Notes under the pieces: model-generated
What the model was told of the DNA's origin: nothing
The model's database searches: none
Seen by the model: only the letters and a program-made list of their open reading frames with translations
In this document: piece after piece, positions 1 to 7,604 of the stretch
Numbering within the stretch: position 1 is the first letter of the stretch
Layout of the letters: the number at the start of each line of letters is the position of its first letter
Source: Bacillus massilioanorexius
Lineage (GTDB): Bacteria > Bacillota > Bacilli > Bacillales > DSM-1321
Length of the DNA stretch: 64,000 nucleotides
NCBI RefSeq assembly: GCF_902374955.1
Contig: NZ_CABKRX010000084.1
Coordinates: 1-64,000 of the forward strand
Direction: 5' to 3'
Made by a program: the position numbers and the translations under genes

Positions 1-115
1 ATTTAATAGATTAGATATATACATGGAAAAGTTTAAAAATATGTAAATGTAAACGTAACAGTTTAGTGTTCATTTTCAAATGGTCAATTTTGATGAAAAT
101 TGAACGTGCAAATAC

Positions 116-217
116 TGTATCTTATTATGTATCTTATTATGTATCTTTATGTATCTTTAATATAACTTCTGCATTTCTTCCTCGTTTATTCTGCATTTTC
201 ATTTTTTTATTCTGCAT
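116..217. repeat. short iterated repeats next to a replication-like gene
   Basis: Two repeat families lie side by side in gene-free, AT-rich DNA at the left edge. TGTATCTT occurs four times at 116, 128, 140 and 150 (spacing 12, 12, 10). TTCTGCAT occurs three times at 167, 189 and 210 (spacing 22, 21, about two helical turns). They lie just past the 3' end of the winged-helix gene at 257-925. The layout resembles iterons of a replication origin or a protein-binding array, but that role is inference. Positions 1-115 show nothing else I can name. Confidence 0.5.
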
Positions 218-256
218 AAAGAAGACTTAGACAAAACTCCCTTTTAACCAATGTTT

Positions 257-925
257 TTAGAACATCGATTTATCCACATAATAATGGTTCTGGTATCGAT
301 CATATACAAGAGCGTCAAATTCATCATACTCAGATGTTGGTGCTAATTTGTGCTTTTTAATTTTGATTAATTTAGCTTTTTCTAACATCTCATTAGCTTC
401 TGATATTTTGTCTTTTGATACCATCAATCTATCCGATAGTGTTTCAAAAGAAACGAAACAATAATCATTACCAGTTTTCCGATTAATATGACTCATATAG
501 TAAAAAATCTGACGCAGTGAGTAGTCATCAATCTGACCATTCTTATAGTATGTAAGAATAGATCTACCCACCTTAGTAAAATTTTTCTCACATTCTTTGA
601 GGTACTTTTCTTCATTAAAATGTATAACAATTGTACCTCTTGGAGGAACCCTTGTTATTTCATTTTTTATAAGATCAGCGTTATACAATTCATTTAATCG
701 TCTTTTAAATGTACGAGTATCACTTATTTTACAATTAAGCATTATGCTTTTATGGTCTAGGATTAACTCTGATTTATTAGTAGATTTATTAATAAAATAG
801 TTCCAAACTAAATTGACATATAATACAAACGCTCCGTTTTTTAGTTCATATCCGTCATTTCTTACAACATTAGTAGGTACTTTGATGAAAAAATTTGTGA
901 TTTTTTTTTGAACTATATCTCCCAT
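257..925 (-). CDS. winged-helix, replication-initiator-like protein (function unproven)
   Basis: A 222-residue soluble protein rich in Lys, Asn and Tyr. The N-terminal half (around residues 25-105) reads like a winged-helix domain of the kind in phage and plasmid replication initiators. A second helical segment around 125-200 contains a possible helix-turn-helix near the phrase FETLSDRLMVSKDKISEAN. No catalytic motif is visible. Its ATG directly follows the stop codon of the upstream HNH gene (TAAATG), so the two are probably translated together. Repeats at 116-217 lie just downstream. The family assignment rests on overall pattern only; a transcriptional regulator is an equal alternative. 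Confidence 0.45.
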   Translation of the reverse strand: MGDIVQKKITNFFIKVPTNVVRNDGYELKNGAFVLYVNLVWNYFINKSTNKSELILDHKSIMLNCKISDTRTFKRRLNELYNADLIKNEITRVPPRGTIVIHFNEEKYLKECEKNFTKVGRSILTYYKNGQIDDYSLRQIFYYMSHINRKTGNDYCFVSFETLSDRLMVSKDKISEANEMLEKAKLIKIKKHKLAPTSEYDEFDALVYDRYQNHYYVDKSMF

Positions 926-1897
926 TTAATCTCCCCTTTTAAATATATTGCTATTATGATAATTTATATTTTCTTGGTTTACTGTATGCTGCAAAGATAT
1001 CTTTCTCATATTTAGCCGATTATTAGGATCAACATGGGATATTCTCATAGTTCTAGAATCAAACGTTATAGCTCCTCGATCAAACATGGCATGATGATTA
1101 GGACAAACTACAATCATATTGTCTACTGTATCAGAACCCTTATGTTTCCCTAATGGTCTAATATGATGTACTTCTGACATGTATTCATGAATTCCAACTT
1201 GAACTTTTTCACCACAAATTTGACATCTGTTAGCATACAATTTTTTCAACTTTTTTACTAATGATATATTACGGTTCGTAACACTAACGTATTTATCAAT
1301 TTTAATAGGATTCATCGAACCTTCATTATACAAATTGTTTTTCTGATCTTTTGTGATTTTTGCTTTATTTTTTTCTTTTTTTATTTTTGATTTTTCAATT
1401 ACACTATTTAGTCTAGCAATTTCATCATTAATAATGGAATCCATGTTATTTTCTTTATTTTTTGACGAAATATCACTTGAATAATATATTTCAACTTCTT
1501 CTTCCGGTCTTAATGTACGATTATATCTATCCAATTCTAAACGAAGGAGAACTTTTTCAATACCAAATCTACTTATTTCATTCGGAACCATGTATAAAAA
1601 ATCGTACACAGAGATTTCAGATTTATACGGTATCCGCAAATAATTTAATCCTCGATAATATTCAAAAACATATTTCATACCACCAAATCTTGCATTTAAA
1701 ATCTTTTGCAATTGTTTAAGTTCTATTTGATTAAATAAAGATAATAGTTTTTGTTTATCCTCATAAGAGATTTGTTTTTTAGTATTTTCCTGAGAAACAA
1801 AAACATATGGATATGTATAGACATTATTGTTTTTCAGATTCTTACCATTATTTCTTCTTACATTCGCTTGATGTATTTCTATATTGTCTCTTTTCAT
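926..1897 (-). CDS. HNH endonuclease-domain protein
   Basis: The protein of about 323 residues has a C-terminal HNH nuclease domain: the zinc-knuckle pair CQIC, then EVHHIRPLG, then CPNHHAMFD. These supply the metal-binding and general-base histidines typical of HNH nucleases. The N-terminal two thirds match no family I recognise and include a Lys-rich charged linker (about residues 155-195). I start at the second methionine (1897) because GAGGTG stands about 10 nt upstream; the ATG at 1915 overlaps that ribosome binding site. It forms a head-to-tail pair with the winged-helix gene. Homing, phage packaging and defence nucleases all use this domain, so the biological role is open. Confidence 0.75.
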   Translation of the reverse strand: MKRDNIEIHQANVRRNNGKNLKNNNVYTYPYVFVSQENTKKQISYEDKQKLLSLFNQIELKQLQKILNARFGGMKYVFEYYRGLNYLRIPYKSEISVYDFLYMVPNEISRFGIEKVLLRLELDRYNRTLRPEEEVEIYYSSDISSKNKENNMDSIINDEIARLNSVIEKSKIKKEKNKAKITKDQKNNLYNEGSMNPIKIDKYVSVTNRNISLVKKLKKLYANRCQICGEKVQVGIHEYMSEVHHIRPLGKHKGSDTVDNMIVVCPNHHAMFDRGAITFDSRTMRISHVDPNNRLNMRKISLQHTVNQENINYHNSNIFKRGD

Positions 1898-2104
1898 TGT
1901 ATGAAAACACCTCATTCTAGTAATAAAGAAATTAACTTTAAATATTTATTGAATATTTAAAATAAAACCTAATCTCTTTATATATTAATATGTCATATAG
2001 GAATAAACAAAACTAATAGTTCATCAAAAATCATAATAAAAACCTCGTTCCAAGCAAAAATTTCCAACTGTGCTATAATAATAAAAAGAGAGGAATGATT
2101 ATAA

Positions 2105-2776
2105 ATGAATGAGACTTACCCCAGTTATGTAATAACACCGACTAATTGTAGTGTTAAAAAACTGAAAAATACTGATCTGAGGTATCGAGCGCTCCTCACA
2201 GCAAAATTCAAAAATAATTTTTCAAAGAAGATTCTATTCATAATGATGAATCCAAGTGCAGCTAATAAAAGCGAATCAGACAAAACTATTAACAAATGCG
2301 CTCATGTTGCCTATTATGATTTAAAGGATTATAAAATTGGTGAACTCAGTGTAGTAAATGTTTATCCTTATTTTCAATCAAAATCAGCTAAATTACAGGA
2401 AACATTAAGCATGGTTAAAAGTCTCTCATCTTCATATTATTATCGAAAAATATTGGATAATTTAAATTTAATTCGTAATCAAATTGTAAATAGTGATTAT
2501 GTTTTTTTATGTACTGGTGGAATACCCGATAGTATAGATGATGTAGCTGAATATGAATTTATTTTGAATACTATTCATAGCTATGTTGAATCTATACATG
2601 GAGTTGCCTTTTTAGGTAAAGCTGATACATATAAAAGTTATGTTAATAATGATAAATACTCATATCATATATGTCCAAAAGGTATGCCAAGCAAGATTAA
2701 TTCAGCTAAACTATTTAAATTAGTAAAAGGTAAATTTTTAGATAACCCAAATTATGATCCAATTCCATTAACATAA
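2105..2776 (+). CDS. DUF1643 family protein
   Basis: A 223-residue protein of the DUF1643 family, often found on phages and integrative elements and of unknown function. The family signature is the early phrase MMNPSAANKSESDKTI followed by a sentence around VNVYPYF. A later segment, VFLCTGGIP, resembles a nucleotide- or base-binding strand. The ATG has GAGAGGAATGAT upstream. It is transcribed opposite to the HNH pair and ends at a clear terminator. It is probably cargo of the integrated element. Confidence 0.7.
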   Translation: MNETYPSYVITPTNCSVKKLKNTDLRYRALLTAKFKNNFSKKILFIMMNPSAANKSESDKTINKCAHVAYYDLKDYKIGELSVVNVYPYFQSKSAKLQETLSMVKSLSSSYYYRKILDNLNLIRNQIVNSDYVFLCTGGIPDSIDDVAEYEFILNTIHSYVESIHGVAFLGKADTYKSYVNNDKYSYHICPKGMPSKINSAKLFKLVKGKFLDNPNYDPIPLT

Positions 2777-2782
2777 TGTACT

Positions 2783-2808
2783 GAGAGTGATTTATTTCAC
2801 TCTCTTTT
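2783..2808 (+). terminator. Rho-independent terminator after the DUF1643 gene
   Basis: Perfect 8-bp stem GAGAGTGA/TCACTCTC with a 6-nt loop, followed by TTTTGTTTT. Confidence 0.85.
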
Positions 2809-2954
2809 GTTTTACAATAAAATGCAATTTTCATTTATTCGTTAATTTAATCTAACGACTGAAGCACCCGTACCTAACTCCACCTTAAAATATGTACTAC
2901 CAAAAGCGTTACTTAATTATGTATTATATGAATCTACTAAACTACGTTATATAA

Positions 2955-3131
2955 TTAATGCTCTCCATTTAGCCAAGATTCAAAGACTGGACGAGAAACT
3001 TTTATAAGTTTTCCAATCCTAACCACAGGAAACTCACCAGAATTAACAAGATCATATGCTTTTGATCTTCCGATACCTAAGTACTCTTGAATATCCTTTA
3101 CATCTAAAACATTTTTATTTTCAAAAGCCAT
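2955..3131 (-). CDS. excisionase-type helix-turn-helix protein
   Basis: A 58-residue protein made of one MerR-like/excisionase (HTH_17) domain: LDVKDIQEYLGIGRSKAYDL followed by a wing ending in VSRPVFESWL. Such proteins bend attachment-site DNA and direct integrase toward excision. The start is the ATG at 3131, behind AAAGGAGGTG with 6 nt spacing; the GTG 9 nt upstream lies inside that ribosome binding site. It faces away from the XRE regulator across a 160-bp region with repeated operator-like motifs. With the integrase downstream of the regulator this makes a recombination module. Confidence 0.75.
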   Translation of the reverse strand: MAFENKNVLDVKDIQEYLGIGRSKAYDLVNSGEFPVVRIGKLIKVSRPVFESWLNGEH

Positions 3132-3168
3132 ATATTTCACCTCCTTTACTTAATAATATAATATATAA

Positions 3169-3258
3169 TTGTAACTTTCAATAAGTTTTTGTAACCTTTT
3201 TTAATCAAAAACACAAAATAATATCTTTTTTGTAACTTCCAACAATTTGATGTAACTT
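3169..3258. promoter_or_regulatory. four-copy operator-like repeat between xis and the XRE regulator
   Basis: The motif TGTAAC(T/C)TT appears in the same orientation four times, starting at 3169, 3189, 3230 and 3250 (9-10 bp each with the preceding T or A). The spacing is 20, 41 and 20 bp, so each pair lies about two helical turns apart. The divergent spacer is where repressor sites are expected. Binding by the XRE protein is inferred. Confidence 0.6.
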
Positions 3259-3292
3259 ACTGTATATGTTAATATAATTTTGAGGTGATAAA

Positions 3293-4021
3293 ATGCACAA
3301 TCCTAGATATACTCTTAGTTTTGATGGTACGATTGGTGAATTTGTTAAATTAATGAGGAAACATAAAAAAATCAATTCGAAAGATTTATCGTTAAAGATA
3401 GGTAAAAGTAATGCTTACATTAGTCATTTAGAAAATAATCGCTACAAGAATTTGGATTATAATGTTCTCTATAAAATATTTTTAGAATTAGGAATTGAAG
3501 ATAAGAGAATAGAAGATTATCTAGCTCATTTTGGTTATATATCACCAGAAAGATTAGAATCAGAAGCAATGTTTGTTAAAAGACAAATAGAAATTCTAGA
3601 AGATCCAAACTATCAAGAGCACGAATTACAAAGAAATATAGAACTTGCTGAACAATACGAAGAAGAAAAAAGACTAGGTTTTGCAACACCAGAATTTAAG
3701 TCTGAAATGTCAGCAAAGGATATTGAAAAACTCGAAGAAGACTTAGCTTGGTACGAATTACTTGAAGAATCAGCAAAAAAAGAAGCAAAGGACATTTACA
3801 CTGAACTCATGTTCTTTCTCGAAAGAAATATAGATACATTTCCAGAAGTATTAAAGAATTTACATTCGCTAGTTTCTTCTATGAAAACTGATTTAGATAA
3901 TTATAAATTTTTTACTAATATATTCAGATACGACATTTCAAGCATAAGCTCTGAGGGGAAAGAAGCGATTGTAAAATTAATAAAAAACGAAGCAAGAAAA
4001 GAATGGGAAAGAAATCATTAG
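3293..4021 (+). CDS. XRE-family (Cro/CI-like) transcriptional regulator
   Basis: The 242-residue protein has an N-terminal helix-turn-helix at about residues 10-70 (FVKLMRKHKKINSKDLSLKI, then a recognition helix around GKSNAYISHLENNRYK). A long charged, mostly helical region at about 85-165 may be coiled coil, and is followed by a C-terminal helical domain. There is no S24 autoprotease motif, so it is not a LexA/CI self-cleaving repressor. The start has GAGGTGATAAAATG. It sits between the excisionase and integrase genes and reads toward the latter; it probably controls the lysogeny-like state of the element. Confidence 0.75.
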   Translation: MHNPRYTLSFDGTIGEFVKLMRKHKKINSKDLSLKIGKSNAYISHLENNRYKNLDYNVLYKIFLELGIEDKRIEDYLAHFGYISPERLESEAMFVKRQIEILEDPNYQEHELQRNIELAEQYEEEKRLGFATPEFKSEMSAKDIEKLEEDLAWYELLEESAKKEAKDIYTELMFFLERNIDTFPEVLKNLHSLVSSMKTDLDNYKFFTNIFRYDISSISSEGKEAIVKLIKNEARKEWERNH

Positions 4022-4070
4022 AGTAAATCAACATAAAAATTTAAATGAAATTTCAAAGGAGGATTCATAC

Positions 4071-5195
4071 ATGGCTGGATCAATCCATAAATATAGCACT
4101 AAACAGGGCACAAGATGGATGGTCATGTTAGAGATAGGTACAAGTGGCAAAAGAAAACAAAAGAAAAAGAAAGGTTTTAAGACTAAAAAGGAAGCATCCG
4201 CTTATCTTGCTGAAAATCAAACGGCTATTAATAAAGGAATAAATGTAGAACCTTCTAAAATGTTGTTCAAAGATTACCTAGAAGATTGGTTTAAAATTAA
4301 AAAGACTGAACTTAGTGAACAAACTATAGATACCAACAGAAGAAACATAGATAATTGGATAATACCTCAACTTGGGGATTTAATTTTATAAAGTATTACT
4401 CCACTTGATTTAAAAGAATATGTAGCAAGTTTAATCGAAGAGGAATTAGCACCCTCTACAATTAAAAGGATATTCGTTATTGTAAAAAATTCACTTGAAT
4501 ACGCAGTAGATGAAGAAATAATATATAGAAATCCAGCGAAGAAAGTTAAACTACCTACGATTACTATAAATGAAGAAGCTGTATGGTCAGAAAATGAGGC
4601 TATTAATTTTTTAGCACAAGCGAAAAAAGGTAACCCTAATTTTTATATCGTTTACTATCTAGCGTTTTATAGCGGATGTCGTCAAGGTGAAATACTAGGA
4701 CTCACATGGGAAAACGTTAATTTTGAAAACAATACAATTAGAATTAATCAAACTTTAATTAGTGGTGGGAAAATTTCAAATAAACTTAAAACAGAAAAAA
4801 GCAAGAGAACAATAACTCTTCCTAAATTCGTTATGGACGAATTAGAATCACATAAAAAATTAATAGAAGAATACAAAGAAAAACATGGTAAAGCATATTC
4901 TAATCTTGATTTAGTATGCTGCACTACACTAAGTACTCCACTTGATCCTACAGATGTTAGAAAAAAGATGAAAAAAATAATTGATGATAATGGTTTTAAT
5001 AAGCTTAAATTTCATGGTCTAAGACATACACACGCTTCAGTTCTATTATCTAGGGGTGTTAATATAAAAATGATATCTACACGCTTAGGTCATGCAAGTG
5101 TAAAAATCACACTAGATACTTATTCGCACATCCTACCAACTATGGAAGATCAATTAGTAAATCAACTTGAAGAAATAAATAAAACAGACCACTAA
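4071..5195 (+). pseudogene. tyrosine integrase interrupted by one in-frame stop
   Basis: The reading frame is open over 374 codons except for one TAA at 4389-4391, after LGDLIL and before SITPLDLKEY. Both halves are in the same frame. The first half holds the arm-binding AP2-like domain (residues 1-55) and part of the SAM-like domain. The second keeps the catalytic set: Arg in SGCRQGEIL, Lys near LKTEKSKR, His and Arg in HGLRHTH, His in LGHAS, and the nucleophile Tyr in TLDTYSH. A C-to-T change of CAA to TAA would explain the stop. Unless suppressed or restarted, the element cannot integrate or excise by itself. The start has AAAGGAGGATTC upstream. It reads toward the glnA-derived repeat at 5378. 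Confidence 0.9.
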
Positions 5196-5222
5196 ATTAC
5201 AAATAAAATAGTGGTCTGTTTT
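5181..5222 (+). terminator. terminator at the end of the integrase gene
   Basis: Perfect 14-bp stem AAAACAGACCACTA/TAGTGGTCTGTTTT with a 14-nt loop; it overlaps the last codons of the integrase. The symmetric A and T runs make it usable on both strands. Confidence 0.85.
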
Positions 5223-5238
5223 ACCCTTAATATTCGCC

Positions 5239-5262
5239 AAAAAAGGTAACAAAAAAGGTAAC
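5239..5262. repeat. tandem 12-bp repeat, possible integrase arm-type site
   Basis: AAAAAAGGTAAC occurs twice without a gap, between the integrase gene and the glnA-derived repeat. Arm-type integrase sites are often short direct repeats in this position; binding is inferred. Confidence 0.4.
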
Positions 5263-5377
5263 GAATTAGTCAATTTTATATAAATTGCAATAACACCAGA
5301 TAATAAACAAACGGCTTTATATCAACATATATAACATATCATAATACAAAAAAATATTAAATTCGTACACCAACAGT

Positions 5378-5453
5378 GTCAAGGGTTCTATTTCTTAATA
5401 CATTGTCATATATAGATCGAATTCCCATGGGTGAACTTGCGTGCGGAACATGT
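5378..5453. other. left attachment-site copy: duplicated 3' end of glnA
   Basis: These 76 bp match 8455-8530 with no gap and 6 mismatches (at 5391, 5394, 5414, 5420, 5421 and 5443). On the minus strand it encodes the last 18 residues of glutamine synthetase plus the stop, reading MFRTQVHPWEFDLYMTMY where glnA itself reads ERDQY in place of EFDLY. It also holds one arm of the glnA terminator. It lies 182 bp past the integrase stop. This is the pattern of an att site inside the 3' end of a gene, with the element carrying a replacement gene end. Confidence 0.8.
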
Positions 5454-5493
5454 ATTATATATGCGATTAGCTTTCGTTAATTTTCCAATGTGT

Positions 5494-5691
5494 TTAACAT
5501 CCGTAATGTCCATGATGATGATAACCATGATGAATTGGATAGCAACACTGACTATGATAATGATGGTGTGGGTAACCGCCATAGCCCATGCCGTATCCAT
5601 GATGACCACCATAGCTCATTCCATAACCCATACCATAACTTGGATAACCACCATACCCCATGCCATATCCTCCGTATAATTGTGTATTCAT
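5494..5691 (-). CDS. Gly/Tyr/His-rich small protein, coat-like
   Basis: A 65-residue low-complexity protein. The first two thirds repeat Tyr-Gly-Gly and Gly-Met-Gly-Tyr units, and the last third is a His-rich tail with a Cys-Cys pair and a terminal Cys. No enzyme domain is present. The composition resembles minor spore coat or crust proteins. The start is the ATG at 5691; the ATG at 5709 reads straight through the ribosome binding site AGGAGGAGA. A sigma-K-like promoter lies upstream. It stands only 40 bp from the left att copy, inside the decayed element, so it may be a cargo gene. Product function is inferred from composition and promoter only. Confidence 0.6.
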   Translation of the reverse strand: MNTQLYGGYGMGYGGYPSYGMGYGMSYGGHHGYGMGYGGYPHHHYHSQCCYPIHHGYHHHGHYGC

Positions 5692-5721
5692 CTTATATCT
5701 CCTCCTCAAATTGGTTCAAAA

Positions 5722-5749
5722 TATTATATGTACCCGTGTTCAAGGAGGT
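5722..5749 (-). promoter_or_regulatory. sigma-K-like promoter of the Gly/Tyr/His-rich gene
   Basis: On the minus strand CATATAATA (5722-5730) fits the late mother-cell -10 pattern CATAnnnTA. An AC dinucleotide (5748-5749) stands 17 bp upstream, as expected for the short -35 element. The predicted start leaves a leader of about 22 nt that contains the ribosome binding site. Confidence 0.4.
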
Positions 5750-5820
5750 ATAGATATCTGCCTAATTGTAAAATAACACACTCTAACAACGACGCATAAT
5801 AATCCTGATACACACTAAAA

Positions 5821-5844
5821 AAGCCAACATTAGGCTATTGGCTT
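5821..5844 (-). terminator. terminator after the 96-residue protein gene
   Basis: Stem AAGCCAA/TTGGCTT with a 10-nt loop; on the minus strand it continues into TTTTTTAG. Confidence 0.75.
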
Positions 5845-5942
5845 CGTTAACATGTTAGAATCATACGCAAAAAATTTTATTATTATTTTTTATCTTCATG
5901 TTTTTGGTTCGATATCTCCATTATTCGCAAATCCAGCATGTA

Positions 5943-6233
5943 TTACTTCCTTACTTTTTTTCGAATATGATAAATATATTCATTAGACGGTTCATCAGAA
6001 TAAACAACATAAGCAACCCACTTATTGTTAATTCCTGTTGCTTTACCATCATATTTTAGTTTTATACTTTTTATATCATCTTTTTTGTATTCTTTATCCT
6101 GATAAAGAAAATGTTCTATTGCATTTCTAGCTACTTCTTTATCTTCCTTTTTTTCTTTATTTTCCCCATAAAAATACATTGATGCAATTCCAATTACAAC
6201 TAGCACTGACAAAATTATTATAGTTTTTTTCAA
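5943..6233 (-). CDS. small exported or membrane-anchored protein of unknown function
   Basis: A 96-residue protein with a hydrophobic N-terminal segment (residues 4-24), then a Lys/Glu-rich stretch and a small globular part that includes NNKWVAYVVYSD. There is no lipobox cysteine, so it is either a signal-anchored protein or one with a cleavable signal peptide. The size and layout resemble DUF1433/DUF3139-type small secreted proteins of Bacilli, but I cannot assign it firmly. The gene stands alone with its own terminator inside the decayed element. Confidence 0.5.
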   Translation of the reverse strand: MKKTIIILSVLVVIGIASMYFYGENKEKKEDKEVARNAIEHFLYQDKEYKKDDIKSIKLKYDGKATGINNKWVAYVVYSDEPSNEYIYHIRKKVRK

Positions 6234-6398
6234 AAAATCCCCCCTATATTTTCAAACTAAATTAAAATTCATCTAACACATTACTTCTCTATATAGTAAG
6301 GATTTTCCTATTTCCTTTCATTTCTTCAGTCGCATCATTTTTGCTCCAGATGTGAAATGAGTCAGAAACGTTTGATAAACTACTGACCTAAATTAAAA

Positions 6399-6926
6399 TC
6401 AATCTACAAAATCATTTTTTGCTTTCAATAAAAACTCAATACCCGCATCTATTGCTTTGAAAATTTCATTACCCACAAGTCTTTCGTTGTATCTTTTCTT
6501 TTGGAAAACAAAATTTTTATTATCATCTAATTTAGAGTTAGGTAATGTGTCAACTTCAACCCACTCCACTTGGATTATTCCCATTTCAATACCTTCCTCC
6601 GGTATTTCTAATGGGAATTCAAACATTGGAACTGTGGTTACTTGTTGTACTTCGAAGCAAATTCTTTCATGCTTTAATAGATTCACAGCATATCTTAAAC
6701 CATTTAAATATATACCTTTTTTGTCGTTGTCTCGTCGTTTAAAATATCCCTTTCTTTCAAAATGCATCTCATCAGCACTGAAAATTAAATCCAACAAACT
6801 TTTTAAAGCTATAAAGACCTCATCGCTATTATCGCTATAAAGTACATCTTTCAACTGTTGGTATGCGGTTCCAATTGAACGTTGATATAACTCTAACCTT
6901 TTAACCTTTCTTTCATCGATATTCAT
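6399..6926 (-). CDS. hypothetical protein, phage-associated
   Basis: A 175-residue soluble protein with no family I recognise. It has an N-terminal helical part (residues 1-95), a central section rich in Pro, Glu and Val (about 96-130) and a helical C-terminus. Its ATG overlaps the stop of the small CD1375-like frame upstream (ATGA), so it was the third gene of a short phage operon. In intact prophages this position, after tail genes, usually holds lysis or accessory genes. The frame itself is intact although both upstream partners are damaged or truncated. Confidence 0.45.
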   Translation of the reverse strand: MNIDERKVKRLELYQRSIGTAYQQLKDVLYSDNSDEVFIALKSLLDLIFSADEMHFERKGYFKRRDNDKKGIYLNGLRYAVNLLKHERICFEVQQVTTVPMFEFPLEIPEEGIEMGIIQVEWVEVDTLPNSKLDDNKNFVFQKKRYNERLVGNEIFKAIDAGIEFLLKAKNDFVD

Positions 6927-7045
6927 TTAACTCCCTCGGCCGCGTTTTGGTTTATCAATGCTTGTACATCTGCACGCCATCATGTAGGGACGTTATCAAT
7001 TGACCACTGATCTGCTTTGATTAAATTGAAATAGATTTTCGCCAT
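6923..7045 (-). pseudogene. CD1375-like small phage protein with an in-frame stop
   Basis: A 40-codon frame, too short for usual gene calling, reads MAKIYFNLIKADQW at its start and WRADVQALINQNAAEGVK at its end, with one TGA at 6980-6982 between. This matches the CD1375-like family of very small proteins encoded after phage tail genes. The start overlaps the stop of the upstream gene (TAATG) and its end overlaps the next start (ATGA), so the operon arrangement survives although the frame is broken. Confidence 0.6.
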
Positions 7046-7344
7046 TATTCAACACCTCCCGTTACGATATTCGCAAGTTCTGCAATCGCTAGTTGAGTTT
7101 CAATTTTGTCTTGCTCTGCTGCTAGTCCTAATTCTGCGATTGCAATGTTTAATTCAACTACTTGTTCTTCTAAAGTAGGTTGTATTGGTTTATTACCTTC
7201 TTCAATAATTGTATTAATATGATTTTGTGCTGATTCTTCTAAGGTTGTACCAGGATAAGGAATATAAGCTTCTTGTACAATCCAAGGTATACCATTGTTT
7301 AGTATTGTGTATTTTTCCCCTTCTACTACATACGTTAAATTCAT
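7045..7344 (-). CDS. phage tail-region protein with a C-terminal helix
   Basis: A protein of about 99 residues whose first half is a small beta-rich domain (phrases TYVVEGEKYTI and GIPWIVQEAYIPYPG). The second half is a helix with Leu/Ile/Ala heptad spacing around EEQVVELNIAIAELG. Proteins of this design stand between tail-fibre and holin genes in Bacillus prophages. I prefer ATG 7344 because AGAGGTG stands 6 nt upstream; a GTG at 7353 would overlap that site. The gene follows the tail remnant directly. Confidence 0.5.
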   Translation of the reverse strand: MNLTYVVEGEKYTILNNGIPWIVQEAYIPYPGTTLEESAQNHINTIIEEGNKPIQPTLEEQVVELNIAIAELGLAAEQDKIETQLAIAELANIVTGGVE

Positions 7345-7355
7345 TATATTCACCT

Positions 7356-7439
7356 CTAGTTTTTAAATTTAATCCATTGTGAACCGTTACCATAATATGA
7401 TGGAAGTTCTTTTATTTCTTGATTAGAAAATATCCAAGC
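7356..7439 (-). pseudogene. C-terminal remnant of a phage tail protein
   Basis: About 27 codons remain, ending ELPSYYGNGSQWIKFKN and a stop just upstream of the next gene. The rest has been lost: the reading continues directly into the integrase remnant on the other strand, which marks a deletion junction around 7440. Assignment to a tail or fibre protein rests on sequence style and gene order. Confidence 0.45.
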
Positions 7440-7440
7440 A

Positions 7441-7584
7441 TCCGCTAACATGAAATATGTACAAGAACGATTAGGCCATGGAAGTATGCAAATTACGGCA
7501 GATGTTTACTCACACATTTCTAAAAAAATCGAAGCAGATACAATGGCTAAATTTGAAAACTATACAAAAGATATCTTGAACTAA
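7441..7584 (+). pseudogene. C-terminal remnant of a second tyrosine integrase
   Basis: The last ~48 codons of a phage integrase, reading MKYVQERLGHGSMQITADVY and ending in KDILN and TAA. It keeps the distal catalytic His (LGHGS) and the nucleophile Tyr (DVYSH), but the rest is deleted. Its sequence differs clearly from the integrase at 4071-5195, so it came from another element. It too reads toward a copy of the glnA end (8455). Confidence 0.8.
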
Positions 7585-7604
7585 AAAAGATAAATGTGAT
7601 TTTG

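Noticed and set aside
116..217. CRISPR array
   Set aside because: Repeats are only 8 bp with very short spacers, and no cas genes are present.
5395..5453. A truncated glnA pseudogene from ordinary gene duplication
   Set aside because: Only the last 18 codons plus downstream terminator arm are duplicated, the frame is intact, and an integrase lies next to it; an att-site origin explains this better.
5431..5753. Two overlapping plus-strand open frames opposite the Gly/Tyr/His-rich gene
   Set aside because: They are open only because the minus-strand codons are repetitive; they lack ribosome binding sites, while the minus frame has AGGAGGAGA and a promoter.
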